58,661 nt of DNA. It comes from Bacillus mycoides. GTDB lineage: Bacteria; Bacillota; Bacilli; Bacillales; Bacillaceae_G. The stretch lies in assembly GCF_001757995.1 (NCBI RefSeq), contig NZ_LXLV01000011.1, positions 1 to 58,661 of the forward strand, written 5' to 3'. Under the pieces are notes generated by a model. It made no database searches and was not told where the DNA came from. It saw only the letters and a program-made list of their open reading frames with translations. The position numbers and the translations under genes are program-made. Below are positions 1-7,882 of this stretch, in pieces (the first letter of the stretch is position 1; each line of letters opens with the position of its first letter).

Positions 1-50
1 TCCTGCGGTGGGTGACCACCGTGCGGGTTCGACCCCCGCCCTCGGCACCA
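1..50 (+). tRNA. tRNA-Leu, 3' part only
   Basis: The window opens inside a tRNA. What is left is a long variable arm (GCGGTGGGTGACCACCGT), the T arm with GGTTCGA and an acceptor strand ending in an encoded CCA. The long variable arm means class II. Leu fits the sequence; the anticodon lies upstream of the window, so the isoacceptor is not proven. Confidence 0.75.
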
Positions 51-53
51 TAT

Positions 54-127
54 GCGCCCGTAGCTCAATTGGATAGAGCGTTTGACTACGGATCAAGAGG
101 TTAGGGGTTCGACTCCTCTCGGGCGCG
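54..127 (+). tRNA. tRNA-Arg (anticodon ACG)
   Basis: Cloverleaf with acceptor GCGCCCG/CGGGCGC, D loop AGCTCAATTGGATAGAGC, anticodon loop CTACGGA and T loop GGTTCGA. The 3' CCA is not encoded. Confidence 0.96.
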
Positions 128-137
128 CTTTTATTAA

Positions 138-211
138 CGGGAAGTGGCTCAGCTTGGTAGAGCACCTGGTTTGGGACCAGGGGGTCGCAGGTTCAAATCC
201 TGTCTTCCCGA
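138..211 (+). tRNA. tRNA-Pro (anticodon TGG)
   Basis: Acceptor CGGGAAG/CTTCCCG with discriminator A, anticodon loop TTTGGGA and T loop GGTTCAA. The 3' CCA is not encoded. Confidence 0.96.
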
Positions 212-226
212 TTTTCCCAAAAACAT

Positions 227-299
227 GGGGCCTTAGCTCAGCTGGGAGAGCGCCTGCCTTGCACGCAGGAGGTCAGCGGTTCGATCCCGCTAGGCTCCA
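227..299 (+). tRNA. tRNA-Ala (anticodon TGC)
   Basis: Acceptor GGGGCCT/AGGCTCC with the G-U wobble pair typical of tRNA-Ala, anticodon loop TTGCACG, T loop GGTTCGA. The 3' CCA is not encoded. Confidence 0.96.
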
Positions 300-317
300 C
301 TTTATTTTTTATATGTC

Positions 318-410
318 GGAGGTATACCCAAGTTCGGCTGAAGGGATCGGTCTTGAAAACCGACAGGCGGCGAGAGTCGCGCGGGGGTTCGAATCCCTCT
401 ACCTCCTCCA
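318..410 (+). tRNA. tRNA-Ser (anticodon TGA), copy 1
   Basis: Class II tRNA with a long variable arm, anticodon loop CTTGAAA and encoded CCA. It is identical over its 93 nt to the copy starting at 472. Confidence 0.96.
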
Positions 411-471
411 TTTTTTAAAAAAATGGTTTAGTTACATATAAAAATGAATAAGATATTATTTTTTCCTTCAT

Positions 472-564
472 GGAGGTATACCCAAGTTCGGCTGAAGGGA
501 TCGGTCTTGAAAACCGACAGGCGGCGAGAGTCGCGCGGGGGTTCGAATCCCTCTACCTCCTCCA
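472..564 (+). tRNA. tRNA-Ser (anticodon TGA), copy 2
   Basis: Identical to the tRNA starting at 318, 154 bp downstream of it. The flanking sequences differ, so the duplication is confined to about the gene. Confidence 0.96.
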
Positions 565-588
565 TTTATTTTTAAAACATAATATCGT

Positions 589-665
<77 letters not shown>

Positions 666-667
666 AT

Positions 668-743
668 GGTCCCGTGGTGTAGTGGTTAACATGCCTGCCT
701 GTCACGCAGGAGATCGCCGGTTCGACCCCGGTCGGGACCGCCA
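668..743 (+). tRNA. tRNA-Asp (anticodon GTC)
   Basis: Acceptor GGTCCCG/CGGGACC, discriminator G, anticodon loop CTGTCAC, encoded CCA. Confidence 0.96.
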
Positions 744-752
744 TTTTATGTT

Positions 753-828
<76 letters not shown>

Positions 829-840
829 TTTTTTTTTTAT

Positions 841-916
<76 letters not shown>

Positions 917-919
917 TTT

Positions 920-990
920 AGGGGCATAGTTTAAAGGTAGAACTGAGGTCTCCAAAACCTCCAGTGTGGGTTCAATTCCTACTGCCCCTG
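920..990 (+). tRNA. tRNA-Trp (anticodon CCA)
   Basis: Acceptor AGGGGCA/TGCCCCT, discriminator G, anticodon loop CTCCAAA. The 3' CCA is not encoded. Confidence 0.95.
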
Positions 991-1000
991 TAAAGTATAT

Positions 1001-1077
<77 letters not shown>

Positions 1078-1082
1078 TATAT

Positions 1083-1157
1083 TCCGCAGTAGCTCAGTGG
1101 TAGAGCTATCGGCTGTTAACCGATCGGTCGTAGGTTCGAGTCCTACCTGCGGAGCCA
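1083..1157 (+). tRNA. tRNA-Asn (anticodon GTT)
   Basis: Acceptor TCCGCAG/CTGCGGA, discriminator G, anticodon loop CTGTTAA, encoded CCA. Confidence 0.96.
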
Positions 1158-1158
1158 T

Positions 1159-1230
1159 GGCCCGTTGGTCAAGTGGTTAAGACACCGCCCTTTCACGGCG
1201 GTAACACGGGTTCGAATCCCGTACGGGTCA
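1159..1230 (+). tRNA. tRNA-Glu (anticodon TTC)
   Basis: Acceptor GGCCCGT/ACGGGTC, anticodon loop CTTTCAC, T loop GGTTCGA. The 3' CCA is not encoded. Last tRNA of the cluster, directly before the terminator. Confidence 0.95.
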
Positions 1231-1231
1231 T

Positions 1232-1265
1232 AAAAAAAGAGTCAGCAATGTGCTGACTCTTTTTT
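1232..1265 (+). terminator. terminator of the tRNA cluster
   Basis: Perfect stem AGAGTCAGCA / TGCTGACTCT with an ATG loop, preceded by an A run and followed by a T run, immediately after tRNA-Glu. Confidence 0.93.
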
Positions 1266-1361
1266 ATTATGTATAAGCCTCTTTTTATCACCGTATTTTC
1301 CTGAAATAAATAAAGGGATTTAGGAAAAGCTATGGTATGTATTAAAAGGAGGAGATGAAAA

Positions 1362-1781
1362 ATGACACAAGTTAGAGAACTTATGAGTACTCATATCGTA
1401 CATTGTACACCATTAGATAATGTATATGAGGCGGCTGTAAAAATGAAGGAAGAATCGGTTGGATTGATTCCTGTTATTGAAAATAAACAAGTTGTTGGGC
1501 TTGTTACTGATCGAGACTTAGTTGTTCGTGGGATTGCTGAAAAACATCCTGGATCTAATCAAATTACAAATGTAATGACAACAAACATTGTTTCAGTTTC
1601 TCCAGATGATTCTATTGAAAAAGCTACAGAGTTAATGGCACAATATCAAATTAGACGATTACCGGTAGTTGAGAGCGGTCAACTTGTTGGGATGCTAGCA
1701 CTAGGTGATTTAGCTATAAGACAATCAGCAGATGATCAAGCAGGGTTTGCTTTAAGTGAAATCTCGGAGCATACGGAATAA
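1362..1781 (+). CDS. CBS-domain pair protein (YhcV-like)
   Basis: 139 aa, ATG preceded by AAAGGAGGAG. It consists of little more than two CBS repeats, about residues 1-58 and 70-122. Each carries the usual late motif: GLVTDRDL at 46-53 and a GMLALGDL variant at 110-117. Paired CBS domains form a Bateman module that usually binds adenosine ligands (AMP, ATP, SAM). With no attached enzyme or transporter this is a stand-alone cytosolic sensor. The size and order match B. subtilis YhcV. The ligand and the partner protein cannot be read from the sequence. It is monocistronic between the tRNA terminator and an intergenic region with a bcr1 repeat. Confidence 0.9.
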   Translation: MTQVRELMSTHIVHCTPLDNVYEAAVKMKEESVGLIPVIENKQVVGLVTDRDLVVRGIAEKHPGSNQITNVMTTNIVSVSPDDSIEKATELMAQYQIRRLPVVESGQLVGMLALGDLAIRQSADDQAGFALSEISEHTE

Positions 1782-2030
1782 ATTATGTATAAAGATCAGA
1801 TACATTATTCTAGTATATATGGATTAAACTAATATGTTAGCGTGATGTATCTGAGACATTATATAATAAGTATAGAGTCAATATTTTTGACAGTTTTTTT
1901 AAATTTGTCATTCCTAATTTTTAATAAGAGAAAAAATGATATACTGAGAGATATAAGTATTATGATAGATTTTGAATATAACAATATTCATTATTAATGA
2001 TGTAATAATGAATTAATATTTCCTACGTAG

Positions 2031-2189
2031 ATAAAGTGAAACTTTAATTATTGGGGGGTTTGTCCATCCCCCAATAATTATTAGTTGAACCAATCGGGCT
2101 TTTATGGGCAGTTTTATCTCCCATCTAACTTCCTCGCATTCGCAGAATTTTGAGGTGGGAGTCTTACTGCCCGCAAATAGCGGGATAAA
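2031..2189 (-). repeat. bcr1-type dispersed repeat, copy A
   Basis: About 159 bp including the end motif ATAAA (TTTAT on the other strand) at both edges. Its reverse complement matches the copies at 30203 and 56416: a CCCGCTATTTGCGG-like start, AGTAAGACTCCCACCTCAAAA, GCCCGATTGGT and a terminal CCCCCA-type hairpin followed by AAAGTTTCAC. bcr1 is known as a B. cereus group-specific repeat with mobile-element traits. The rest of the 1782-2206 gap (1782-2030) is AT-rich, with no gene that I can support. Confidence 0.88.
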
Positions 2190-2206
2190 AAGGGAAGGGG
2201 AATTAT

Positions 2207-3358
2207 ATGAGGGCTGTACAGGGCGATCCAAATTGGAATTTGGTTACAGATACATATATAGAACCAAATAATTTCGCTGAGTTATTTTCTTTGCTTGTAC
2301 CTTGTCATCCAAAAGGTGAAGGGAAAGAGCGAACTATATTAGTATGGAAAGAAAAAGAATTTTATAAAGAAGAAAATTTAGCGGCATTTATCGTATATGG
2401 CATGAATAAAGTAAAGAATTTACCGCAGTTTCATAAAGATGAAATTCCAACTCTAGTACGTATTCTTCGTTTATGTCAAGAGATTGGTTGGTATGAAGAG
2501 GCAAATGCTTTTATGATAGCCCAAGGACTAGATGAATTTGTCCAAACTTCATTGGAGTATGAAACATGGGATCTTTTGACGAAAGCAGTTGCTTTAAACT
2601 ATTTAATTATTAAATATCGTATTGGTGAATTAACAGCCGAGGATGTAGAAATTTGGGATCGAGTTAAATTTAATGAGAAATGTATAACAAATTGCAAACA
2701 TCTATTATCTCATAAAGAAGTATTGGAATTTACATTCTTTTATATGTGTAAGCGAGCGAAAACACTATCAAAAGAGCAATTAAATAGTGATATGATGAGT
2801 CTAGCAATGTATTGTAATACTTTTGTGTATGATTTATATACACATGACTTATTACGAAAGTATCGTAAGTGTACAGACTTCCTATCATATTATGGACCTA
2901 GTCAGGCAGTTTTAGCTTGTCAAAGAGCTGTACTTTCTCAAATTTCCGATCGATTAGACCCTTTAAAGACAACTCATGTAGATGATTATTTATATGTGAT
3001 GAAAGAAATGATGGAGCATATGACGATAGGGGTAATGGATCGGTATGGTCATTTTATTGGAAAGTTACTATCATATGTACCATTTTTCGAAATGATCCAA
3101 GTTCCACAGCATGCATATTATTGTGAAGAATTACTGTATATTTGTAAGGGAATTGAATACAAAGAAGAAATACTACGCAATTATATATTTATACAATTAC
3201 ATGATTGTTTACCATCATTCTTTAAACTATTTCTTAAAAATAAGCGTTATGCAACGATTCATGATATTCTTTTCTATTGGTGCGACGATGAGCAAAGAAT
3301 GAGCTTAGAGAAAAAATATAATCTTAGTTTTATTTATGAAAAATATGCTTGTGGATAA
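2207..3358 (+). CDS. unrecognised 383-aa protein
   Basis: I do not recognise a family. ATG at 2207 is preceded by AAGGGGAA at 2195-2202, which lies just after the bcr1 copy. The protein is soluble-looking, rich in Leu, Tyr, Lys and Cys, and reads as mostly alpha-helical (for example PTLVRILRLCQEIGW, residues about 84-98). I see no signal peptide, membrane segment or catalytic motif; helical-repeat architecture is possible but unproven. It is monocistronic and closed by a strong terminator. Codon use resembles the surrounding genes, so this looks like a genuine conserved gene rather than a chance frame. Confidence 0.8.
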   Translation: MRAVQGDPNWNLVTDTYIEPNNFAELFSLLVPCHPKGEGKERTILVWKEKEFYKEENLAAFIVYGMNKVKNLPQFHKDEIPTLVRILRLCQEIGWYEEANAFMIAQGLDEFVQTSLEYETWDLLTKAVALNYLIIKYRIGELTAEDVEIWDRVKFNEKCITNCKHLLSHKEVLEFTFFYMCKRAKTLSKEQLNSDMMSLAMYCNTFVYDLYTHDLLRKYRKCTDFLSYYGPSQAVLACQRAVLSQISDRLDPLKTTHVDDYLYVMKEMMEHMTIGVMDRYGHFIGKLLSYVPFFEMIQVPQHAYYCEELLYICKGIEYKEEILRNYIFIQLHDCLPSFFKLFLKNKRYATIHDILFYWCDDEQRMSLEKKYNLSFIYEKYACG

Positions 3359-3392
3359 ATCTTATTTTACATATTAAAAATTAATATAAATT

Positions 3393-3427
3393 AAAAAGGA
3401 TCTCAAGTTTATGTGAGATCCTTTTTT
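3393..3427. terminator. bidirectional terminator
   Basis: Stem AAAAAGGATCTCA / TGAGATCCTTTTT with a 7-8 nt loop. It serves the plus-strand gene ending at 3358 and the minus-strand small gene ending at 3429. Confidence 0.92.
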
Positions 3428-3428
3428 G

Positions 3429-3584
3429 TTAGTAAAACAAGGAGAAAGTAACTAAGATAAGAAATAACATTCCATAAAGGAGAAATTGTGCAGTATAACT
3501 TCCTTGTATACCAAAAAAAGTATTCATTTGTTCATATAAATTCAATATATATTTCATTGGATTATCTTTGAAATATTGGTACAC
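3429..3584 (-). CDS. 51-aa single-pass membrane miniprotein
   Basis: A short frame starting with GTG, preceded by AGAGGAG at good distance, 14 nt after the stop of the 110-aa membrane gene and ending right at the shared terminator. The product begins MYQYFKDNPMKYILNLYEQ. A hydrophobic stretch of about 18 residues follows (LLYGMLFLILVTFSLF), then two C-terminal aromatics. The N-terminal half looks amphipathic. Position, RBS and fit between gene and terminator support a real gene. I do not recognise its family; a membrane-partner role beside the upstream protein is only inferred from the context. Confidence 0.65.
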   Translation of the reverse strand: MYQYFKDNPMKYILNLYEQMNTFFGIQGSYTAQFLLYGMLFLILVTFSLFY

Positions 3585-3598
3585 AGTGTCTCCTCTTT

Positions 3599-3931
3599 CT
3601 AAGCTTCTTGTTCATGTTTTTGGTTATTAGGAACATGAACGTATCTAGCTATGAATAATAAAACACCTATAAAGAATACAGGAAGTACGGTAGATAAATA
3701 AAAACCATTACTAATTATATTTGTTATAAGAGCGCTCAAAAGAAAAATTGCATTATAAATATGGGCAATTTTTTGTTTTAGCCGCATTTGTAATGCTTCC
3801 ATAATGATTTCTAAAGCAACAAAAGCAATAATAATAGATAAAAATACAATGTTCGTATTATAAATGATTAAACAACAGATTAAACCTAAAAAGGCCAGGT
3901 ATTCAATAAAGAGAGGTATATTGCGTGGCAT
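3599..3931 (-). CDS. 110-aa multi-pass membrane protein, unknown
   Basis: ATG at 3931, only 5 nt after the stop of the M23 peptidase gene, so very likely co-transcribed. It has about four hydrophobic segments: residues 8-24, 27-46, 60-77 and 79-96. Between segments 2 and 3 lies a basic loop (QMRLKQK), and the tail is polar (VPNNQKHEQEA). No family was recognised. Together with the 51-aa protein behind it, it may assist or localise the cell-wall peptidase; that is an inference from gene order only. Confidence 0.75.
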   Translation of the reverse strand: MPRNIPLFIEYLAFLGLICCLIIYNTNIVFLSIIIAFVALEIIMEALQMRLKQKIAHIYNAIFLLSALITNIISNGFYLSTVLPVFFIGVLLFIARYVHVPNNQKHEQEA

Positions 3932-3936
3932 ATAAT

Positions 3937-5091
3937 TTACCTAACTAAATATGGCAGTGGGTTCACTGCATTTGTTTTTTCAAAATTCCATTCCCCATTA
4001 TGTAATTCAAAATGGAGATGTTGCCCGTATGAATGACCTGTGTTTCCCATATGACCTACTAATTGTCCAGTTTGTACTTGATCACCAGCTTGTACAGTGC
4101 GATCCTTCATATGAGCATAAACTGTTGTATATAATTTCCCATTTATTTGATGGGCGATGAACACGACATTGCCGTAGCTAGCCGAATAATAAGATTTCAC
4201 AACTTTACCTGCAGCAGCAGCTTGAATAGAGACATTTCCTTGAGCTGCTATATCTATACCATAATGCATTTGCTCCCAGCGCATATCAAAAGTTGAGCTG
4301 ATTTTCCCTTGAGTAGGGAATTTGAAAACTGCTGGAATTGATGAAGGTTGAGCTGTTTTAGCTTGTGCTTGATTTTGCACTACATAGTGTTTTGCTACAT
4401 ATCCGTATCCTGTACCAAAACGAATTTTATACCAAGTACCTACCGTTTCTACTACTTGTACTTGTGTACCATTTTGTAATGAACCAAGTAGAGTGCTACT
4501 TGTACTAGCGTTGCTACGTACATTTAATTTTGGTGTTGCAACAGTATAAGAAGGAGAACCTTGTACAGTTACACCTTTTACTAGAGGTGTGGATCCATTA
4601 GATACAAATGTTTTTTGTACGTATCCAATTTGACCATTATGTAATATTTTGTACCAATCCCCTTGTTCACCTTGAATGGTAATGAATTGACCATTTGGTA
4701 ATATATCTAGGATAGAAGACTCTGTATTAGGTTCAGAACGAACGTTTAATGCGTTTGCATTTACGATATATTGATTCTTTGGTTGAACATTTTTTTTGAA
4801 TAGAATTGCATCTTTTTTCATATAGCCTGTTTTGTTGTTAACAGATACTTTATACCAATCTTGAGTTGTCTCAAGAATAGTAACCGGGCTATTAAATCGA
4901 ATGTTATCAATTATTGCACTGTCTGCATTGTTATTTTGATGTAGTGCAACGTTGTCAATTTTTACATATCCAGTTGTTACTGTAGATGGTTGCTTAGCAG
5001 CCGCTGTTTGTATATCGGATTCTCCCATAGAAGGAAGTAAAGAAGCAATTGCGATAGTAGTTGCTGTTAAAGCTGTAGCTTTCATATTCAT
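3937..5091 (-). CDS. secreted SH3b-SH3b-SH3b-M23 cell-wall peptidase
   Basis: 384 aa, ATG preceded by GAGGAGG. The N-terminus (residues 1-32) is a signal peptide ending around QTAAA. Three bacterial SH3 domains follow at about 41-96, 108-163 and 182-236, each with the W/Y-K-V/I ... GY pattern and two with LNVRS. The C-terminus (265-380) is an M23 (LytM) zinc peptidase: H276 and D280 in HYGID, H327 in YAHM, H358 and H360 in HLHFELH, so the metal and catalytic set is complete. It is expected to cut peptide cross-bridges or stem peptides of peptidoglycan outside the cell. First gene of a three-gene minus-strand unit with two small membrane proteins. Confidence 0.93.
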   Translation of the reverse strand: MNMKATALTATTIAIASLLPSMGESDIQTAAAKQPSTVTTGYVKIDNVALHQNNNADSAIIDNIRFNSPVTILETTQDWYKVSVNNKTGYMKKDAILFKKNVQPKNQYIVNANALNVRSEPNTESSILDILPNGQFITIQGEQGDWYKILHNGQIGYVQKTFVSNGSTPLVKGVTVQGSPSYTVATPKLNVRSNASTSSTLLGSLQNGTQVQVVETVGTWYKIRFGTGYGYVAKHYVVQNQAQAKTAQPSSIPAVFKFPTQGKISSTFDMRWEQMHYGIDIAAQGNVSIQAAAAGKVVKSYYSASYGNVVFIAHQINGKLYTTVYAHMKDRTVQAGDQVQTGQLVGHMGNTGHSYGQHLHFELHNGEWNFEKTNAVNPLPYLVR

Positions 5092-5306
5092 GTAATAAAG
5101 ACCTCCTCTAGTTGTATAGTTGTAATTTTATTATAGTATAAAGATATAATATATTGGTCGTATTCACATAAATGTAATATGAAATCAATAAAAATAATGC
5201 TAGAAGAGAGATTCGTATATAAATATTGTATATATCATTTGTGGGGTCGCATTTATATTTGTTTAACACGTTAAGATTTAATTCTCAATTAAGAAAATTA
5301 AAACAG

Positions 5307-5335
5307 TTGATGATGTCTTATGGCGGTGTTATACT
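5307..5335 (+). promoter_or_regulatory. sigma-A promoter of the thiamin operon
   Basis: TTGATG (5307-5312), a 17-bp spacer and TATACT (5330-5335), placing the transcription start about 10-15 bp before the first TPP aptamer. Confidence 0.75.
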
Positions 5336-5353
5336 GACAGTGATAATTTTATA

Positions 5354-5453
5354 GTTTGCTAGGAGGGCTGGTGTTGCCAGCTGAGAGTAGGGCCGTAAGC
5401 CTTTGATCCTTTTTATTACCTGATCTAGATTATGCTAGCGTAGGGAAGCAATT
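5354..5453 (+). promoter_or_regulatory. TPP riboswitch 1 (THI element)
   Basis: Contains the conserved CTGAGA (5381-5386) and ACCTGATCTAGATTATGC followed by TAGCGTAGGGAAGC, the two halves of the TPP pocket. TTGCT at the start pairs with AGCAA at the end as P1. It is followed at 5472 by its own terminator, so TPP binding should end transcription early. Confidence 0.95.
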
Positions 5454-5471
5454 CGGACATTAACAATCAGT

Positions 5472-5507
5472 CCCCGTTTCTTTGCGTATAGAAACGGGGC
5501 TTTTTTA
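5472..5507 (+). terminator. expression platform terminator of TPP riboswitch 1
   Basis: Stem CCCCGTTTC / GAAACGGGG followed by a T run, 18 nt after the first aptamer. Confidence 0.92.
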
Positions 5508-5527
5508 TTTGAAAATTTCATATTAAC

Positions 5528-5618
5528 ACCACTAGGGGTGCTTTTCGTGCTGAGAGAGGAATAATCCTTAACCCTTACAACACCTGATCTAGATAATACT
5601 AGCGAAGGGAAGTGGAAC
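5528..5618 (+). promoter_or_regulatory. TPP riboswitch 2 (THI element)
   Basis: Second complete aptamer: ACCACT at the start pairs with AGTGG at the end (P1), GGGGTGCTTTTCGTGCTGAGA and ACCTGATCTAGATAATACTA are conserved. Same order aptamer-terminator as copy 1. Tandem TPP riboswitches ahead of tenA are an established arrangement in B. anthracis, where the pair gives a steeper response than one alone. Confidence 0.95.
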
Positions 5619-5647
5619 AACGAATAAATTATAATTTTATTTGCTGT

Positions 5648-5679
5648 AACCACTTCTTATATACAGAAGTGGTTTTTTT
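5648..5679 (+). terminator. expression platform terminator of TPP riboswitch 2
   Basis: Stem AACCACTTCT / AGAAGTGGTT with a T run. Its 5' arm can also be reached by the preceding P1-like CCACT/AGTGG sequences, the usual basis for switching. Confidence 0.9.
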
Positions 5680-5716
5680 ATTGAGATAAATAGATATATA
5701 GGAAGGGGAATTATAA

Positions 5717-6412
5717 ATGAAATTTTGTGAAAGATTATTTGATACGGTGCAGCCTGTTTGGGAGAAAAGTCATAATCATCCGTTTGTAGTAGGTATGGGG
5801 GATGGTACGTTGGAAAAAGACAAATTCCAGTACTATATTATTCAAGATTATTTATATTTGTTAGATTATGCAAAGCTATATGCAATTGGGGTTGTAAAGG
5901 CAACGAATCCACAAGTTATGGCAAAATTTGCAGAGCAAATTGATGGGATTTTAAATGGTGAAATGACGATCCATAAACAGTATGCAAAAAGACTTGGCAT
6001 TTCTGCACAAGAGATGGAATCTGCGAAACCATCTGCTAAAAATTTAGCCTATACAAATTACATGATGTCTGTATCTCAAAATGGCACACTTGCGGAATTA
6101 ATAGCGGCACTTCTTCCATGTATGTGGAGCTATCGGGAGATTGGAAAACGTTTAAATGATATTCCTGGAGCAAGAGATCATGAGTTCTTTGGTGAATGGA
6201 TTCAAGGATATAGTTCTGAAGAATACGGTAACCTTTGTATTTGGTTAATAGATTTATTAAATGAAATGGCAGTTGGAAAATCAGAGAAAGAGCTAGACCG
6301 ATTAGAGGAGATTTTCTTATATTCCAGCCGATTTGAATATTTATTCTGGGATATGGCTTATCGTAAGGAGATGTGGGGTTTTGAGGAGCAAGAACATACT
6401 ACAGTTTCATAA
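5717..6412 (+). CDS. tenA: aminopyrimidine aminohydrolase / thiaminase II TenA
   Basis: 231 aa, ATG after GGAAGGGGAA. TenA hydrolyses 4-amino-5-aminomethyl-2-methylpyrimidine, a thiamin breakdown product, to HMP for reuse. The residues known from B. subtilis TenA are in place: D44 and Y47 in QDYLYL, catalytic C135 in LLPCMWSY, and the C-terminal Glu (E207) in SSRFEYLF. Length is normal. First gene of the TPP-controlled operon. Its 3' end overlaps thiZ by 32 bp if thiZ starts at TTG 6381, which suggests translational coupling. Confidence 0.96.
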   Translation: MKFCERLFDTVQPVWEKSHNHPFVVGMGDGTLEKDKFQYYIIQDYLYLLDYAKLYAIGVVKATNPQVMAKFAEQIDGILNGEMTIHKQYAKRLGISAQEMESAKPSAKNLAYTNYMMSVSQNGTLAELIAALLPCMWSYREIGKRLNDIPGARDHEFFGEWIQGYSSEEYGNLCIWLIDLLNEMAVGKSEKELDRLEEIFLYSSRFEYLFWDMAYRKEMWGFEEQEHTTVS

Positions 6413-7130
6413 TGTTTCTTTTCATTATGATGAGAAACCAATCATCGATGAATTAAATGCTTCTATACAAGATAAAGAGTTTGTAAGTATTATCGGACCG
6501 AGTGGATGCGGGAAAAGTACATTATTTCGCCTTATTACAGGCTTAGAAGAGGCAAGTACTGGACAGATAGAGCTGACAGAAACAAAGAGCCATCCTGTAG
6601 GGTATATGCCCCAAAAAGATATGCTTTTGCCGTGGAGGACGATTATTGAGAATGCGGCCCTGCCGCTAGAATGCCAAGGTGTGCAGAAGAAAGAAGCGCA
6701 AGTAAAAGCGAAAGAACTGTTACATAAATTTGGTTTACAAGGGTACGAGAAAAAATATCCGAAAGATTTATCTGGTGGTATGAGGCAACGCGTATCTTTT
6801 ATCCGAACTTTATTAACGGGCGGGGAGATATTATTGTTAGATGAACCGTTTAGCGCATTGGACGTTTTAACGAAGGCATCTTTGCAAGAATGGTTGTTTG
6901 AACAATGGAAAGAGTGGGAAAAAACAATTTTATTTATCACTCATGATGTTGAAGAAGCATTGTTTCTTTCTAATCGAATTTTCGTTGTAGAAAATCAACC
7001 GATAGCAACTTTAACTGAGCGAATTGTGCCGCTTGATCGTAACCGAACAAGAAAAGATTTATATAAGCCTGAAGTGTTGGCGCTTAAAGAAGAGCTCCTT
7101 AGTATGTTACAAAGGCAGGTACTCGTATGA
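6381..7130 (+). CDS. thiZ: ATPase of the thiamin-pyrimidine ABC importer, ThiZ
   Basis: 249 aa from TTG 6381, chosen because AAGGAG at 6365-6370 sits 10 nt upstream; an upstream ATG at 6333 would add an unlikely extension inside tenA. ABC ATPase of the nitrate/taurine (NrtD/TauB) type: Walker A GPSGCGKST at about 39-47, Q-loop in YMPQKDMLLPW, signature LSGGMRQR, Walker B ILLLDEPF and H-loop THDVEEA. It should power uptake of formylaminopyrimidine through ThiX, bound by ThiY. It overlaps thiX by 4 bp (ATGA). Confidence 0.94.
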   Translation: MRSKNILQFHNVSFHYDEKPIIDELNASIQDKEFVSIIGPSGCGKSTLFRLITGLEEASTGQIELTETKSHPVGYMPQKDMLLPWRTIIENAALPLECQGVQKKEAQVKAKELLHKFGLQGYEKKYPKDLSGGMRQRVSFIRTLLTGGEILLLDEPFSALDVLTKASLQEWLFEQWKEWEKTILFITHDVEEALFLSNRIFVVENQPIATLTERIVPLDRNRTRKDLYKPEVLALKEELLSMLQRQVLV

Positions 7131-7882
7131 TGAATCGCTTGAAGGAGTTATTACCTGCCCTCATATTAAGTGGGATTTTACTTACTCTATGGGAAGTAGG
7201 AGCAAGAATTGTAGATGAGATGTACATTTTGCCATCACCTTCTGCAATTGTAATGAAGATATGGGCGCTGAAAGATATATTATTTACGGTTCATTTACCA
7301 GCAACGTTGTACGTCGTTTTAATAGGCGTTGTTATTTCTATCGTACTGGGCGTAGGGCTAGCGATGTTAATGAATGCGAGTACGTGGATGGAAAGAGCAT
7401 TTTATCCATTATTGGTAGCTTCACAAACAATTCCAATTACAGCACTTGCACCACTATTTGTTTTATGGTTTGGATATACCATTTGGAGCAAGGTTGTTGT
7501 CACTGTCTTAATTACGTTTTTCCCAATTGCGGTAAATACGTATGATGGACTGCGTAGTACGAAGAAAGAATGGGAGGAGCTCTTAGTTACGTATGGTGCA
7601 ACGAAAAAAGATATTTTTTTAAAGCTAAAATTGCCATCTGCTCTTCCTTATTTTTTCTCAGCTTTAAAAATTGCAGTTCCGCTTAGTGTTATCGGGGCAG
7701 CAATTGGAGAATGGCTCGGTGCACAAGCTGGGCTTGGATATTTCAGTAAACGAATGATGACGCAGTTAGACGGAGCTGGTGTATTTGCACCGATTGTATT
7801 GTTATCATTATTAGCTATTTTCTTCGTCATACTTGTTTCGATATTAGAAAAGAAATTTATTAGTTGGAGGAAACATTCATGA
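7127..7882 (+). CDS. thiX: permease of the thiamin-pyrimidine ABC importer, ThiX
   Basis: 251 aa with about six membrane helices and the EAA-type cytoplasmic loop (EELLVTYGATKKDIFLKLKLP, residues about 145-165) that contacts the ATPase. BPD_transp_1 family, TauC/SsuC-like. The start ATG overlaps the thiZ stop, and its end overlaps thiY by 4 bp. In Bacillus the ThiXYZ system imports N-formyl-4-amino-5-aminomethyl-2-methylpyrimidine; the assignment rests on similarity plus operon context. Confidence 0.94.
   Translation: MMNRLKELLPALILSGILLTLWEVGARIVDEMYILPSPSAIVMKIWALKDILFTVHLPATLYVVLIGVVISIVLGVGLAMLMNASTWMERAFYPLLVASQTIPITALAPLFVLWFGYTIWSKVVVTVLITFFPIAVNTYDGLRSTKKEWEELLVTYGATKKDIFLKLKLPSALPYFFSALKIAVPLSVIGAAIGEWLGAQAGLGYFSKRMMTQLDGAGVFAPIVLLSLLAIFFVILVSILEKKFISWRKHS

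Noticed and set aside
6333-6380. Longer N-terminus for ThiZ starting at ATG 6333
   Set aside because: It would lie well inside tenA without an RBS; TTG 6381 has AAGGAG at the right distance and gives the normal ABC ATPase start.
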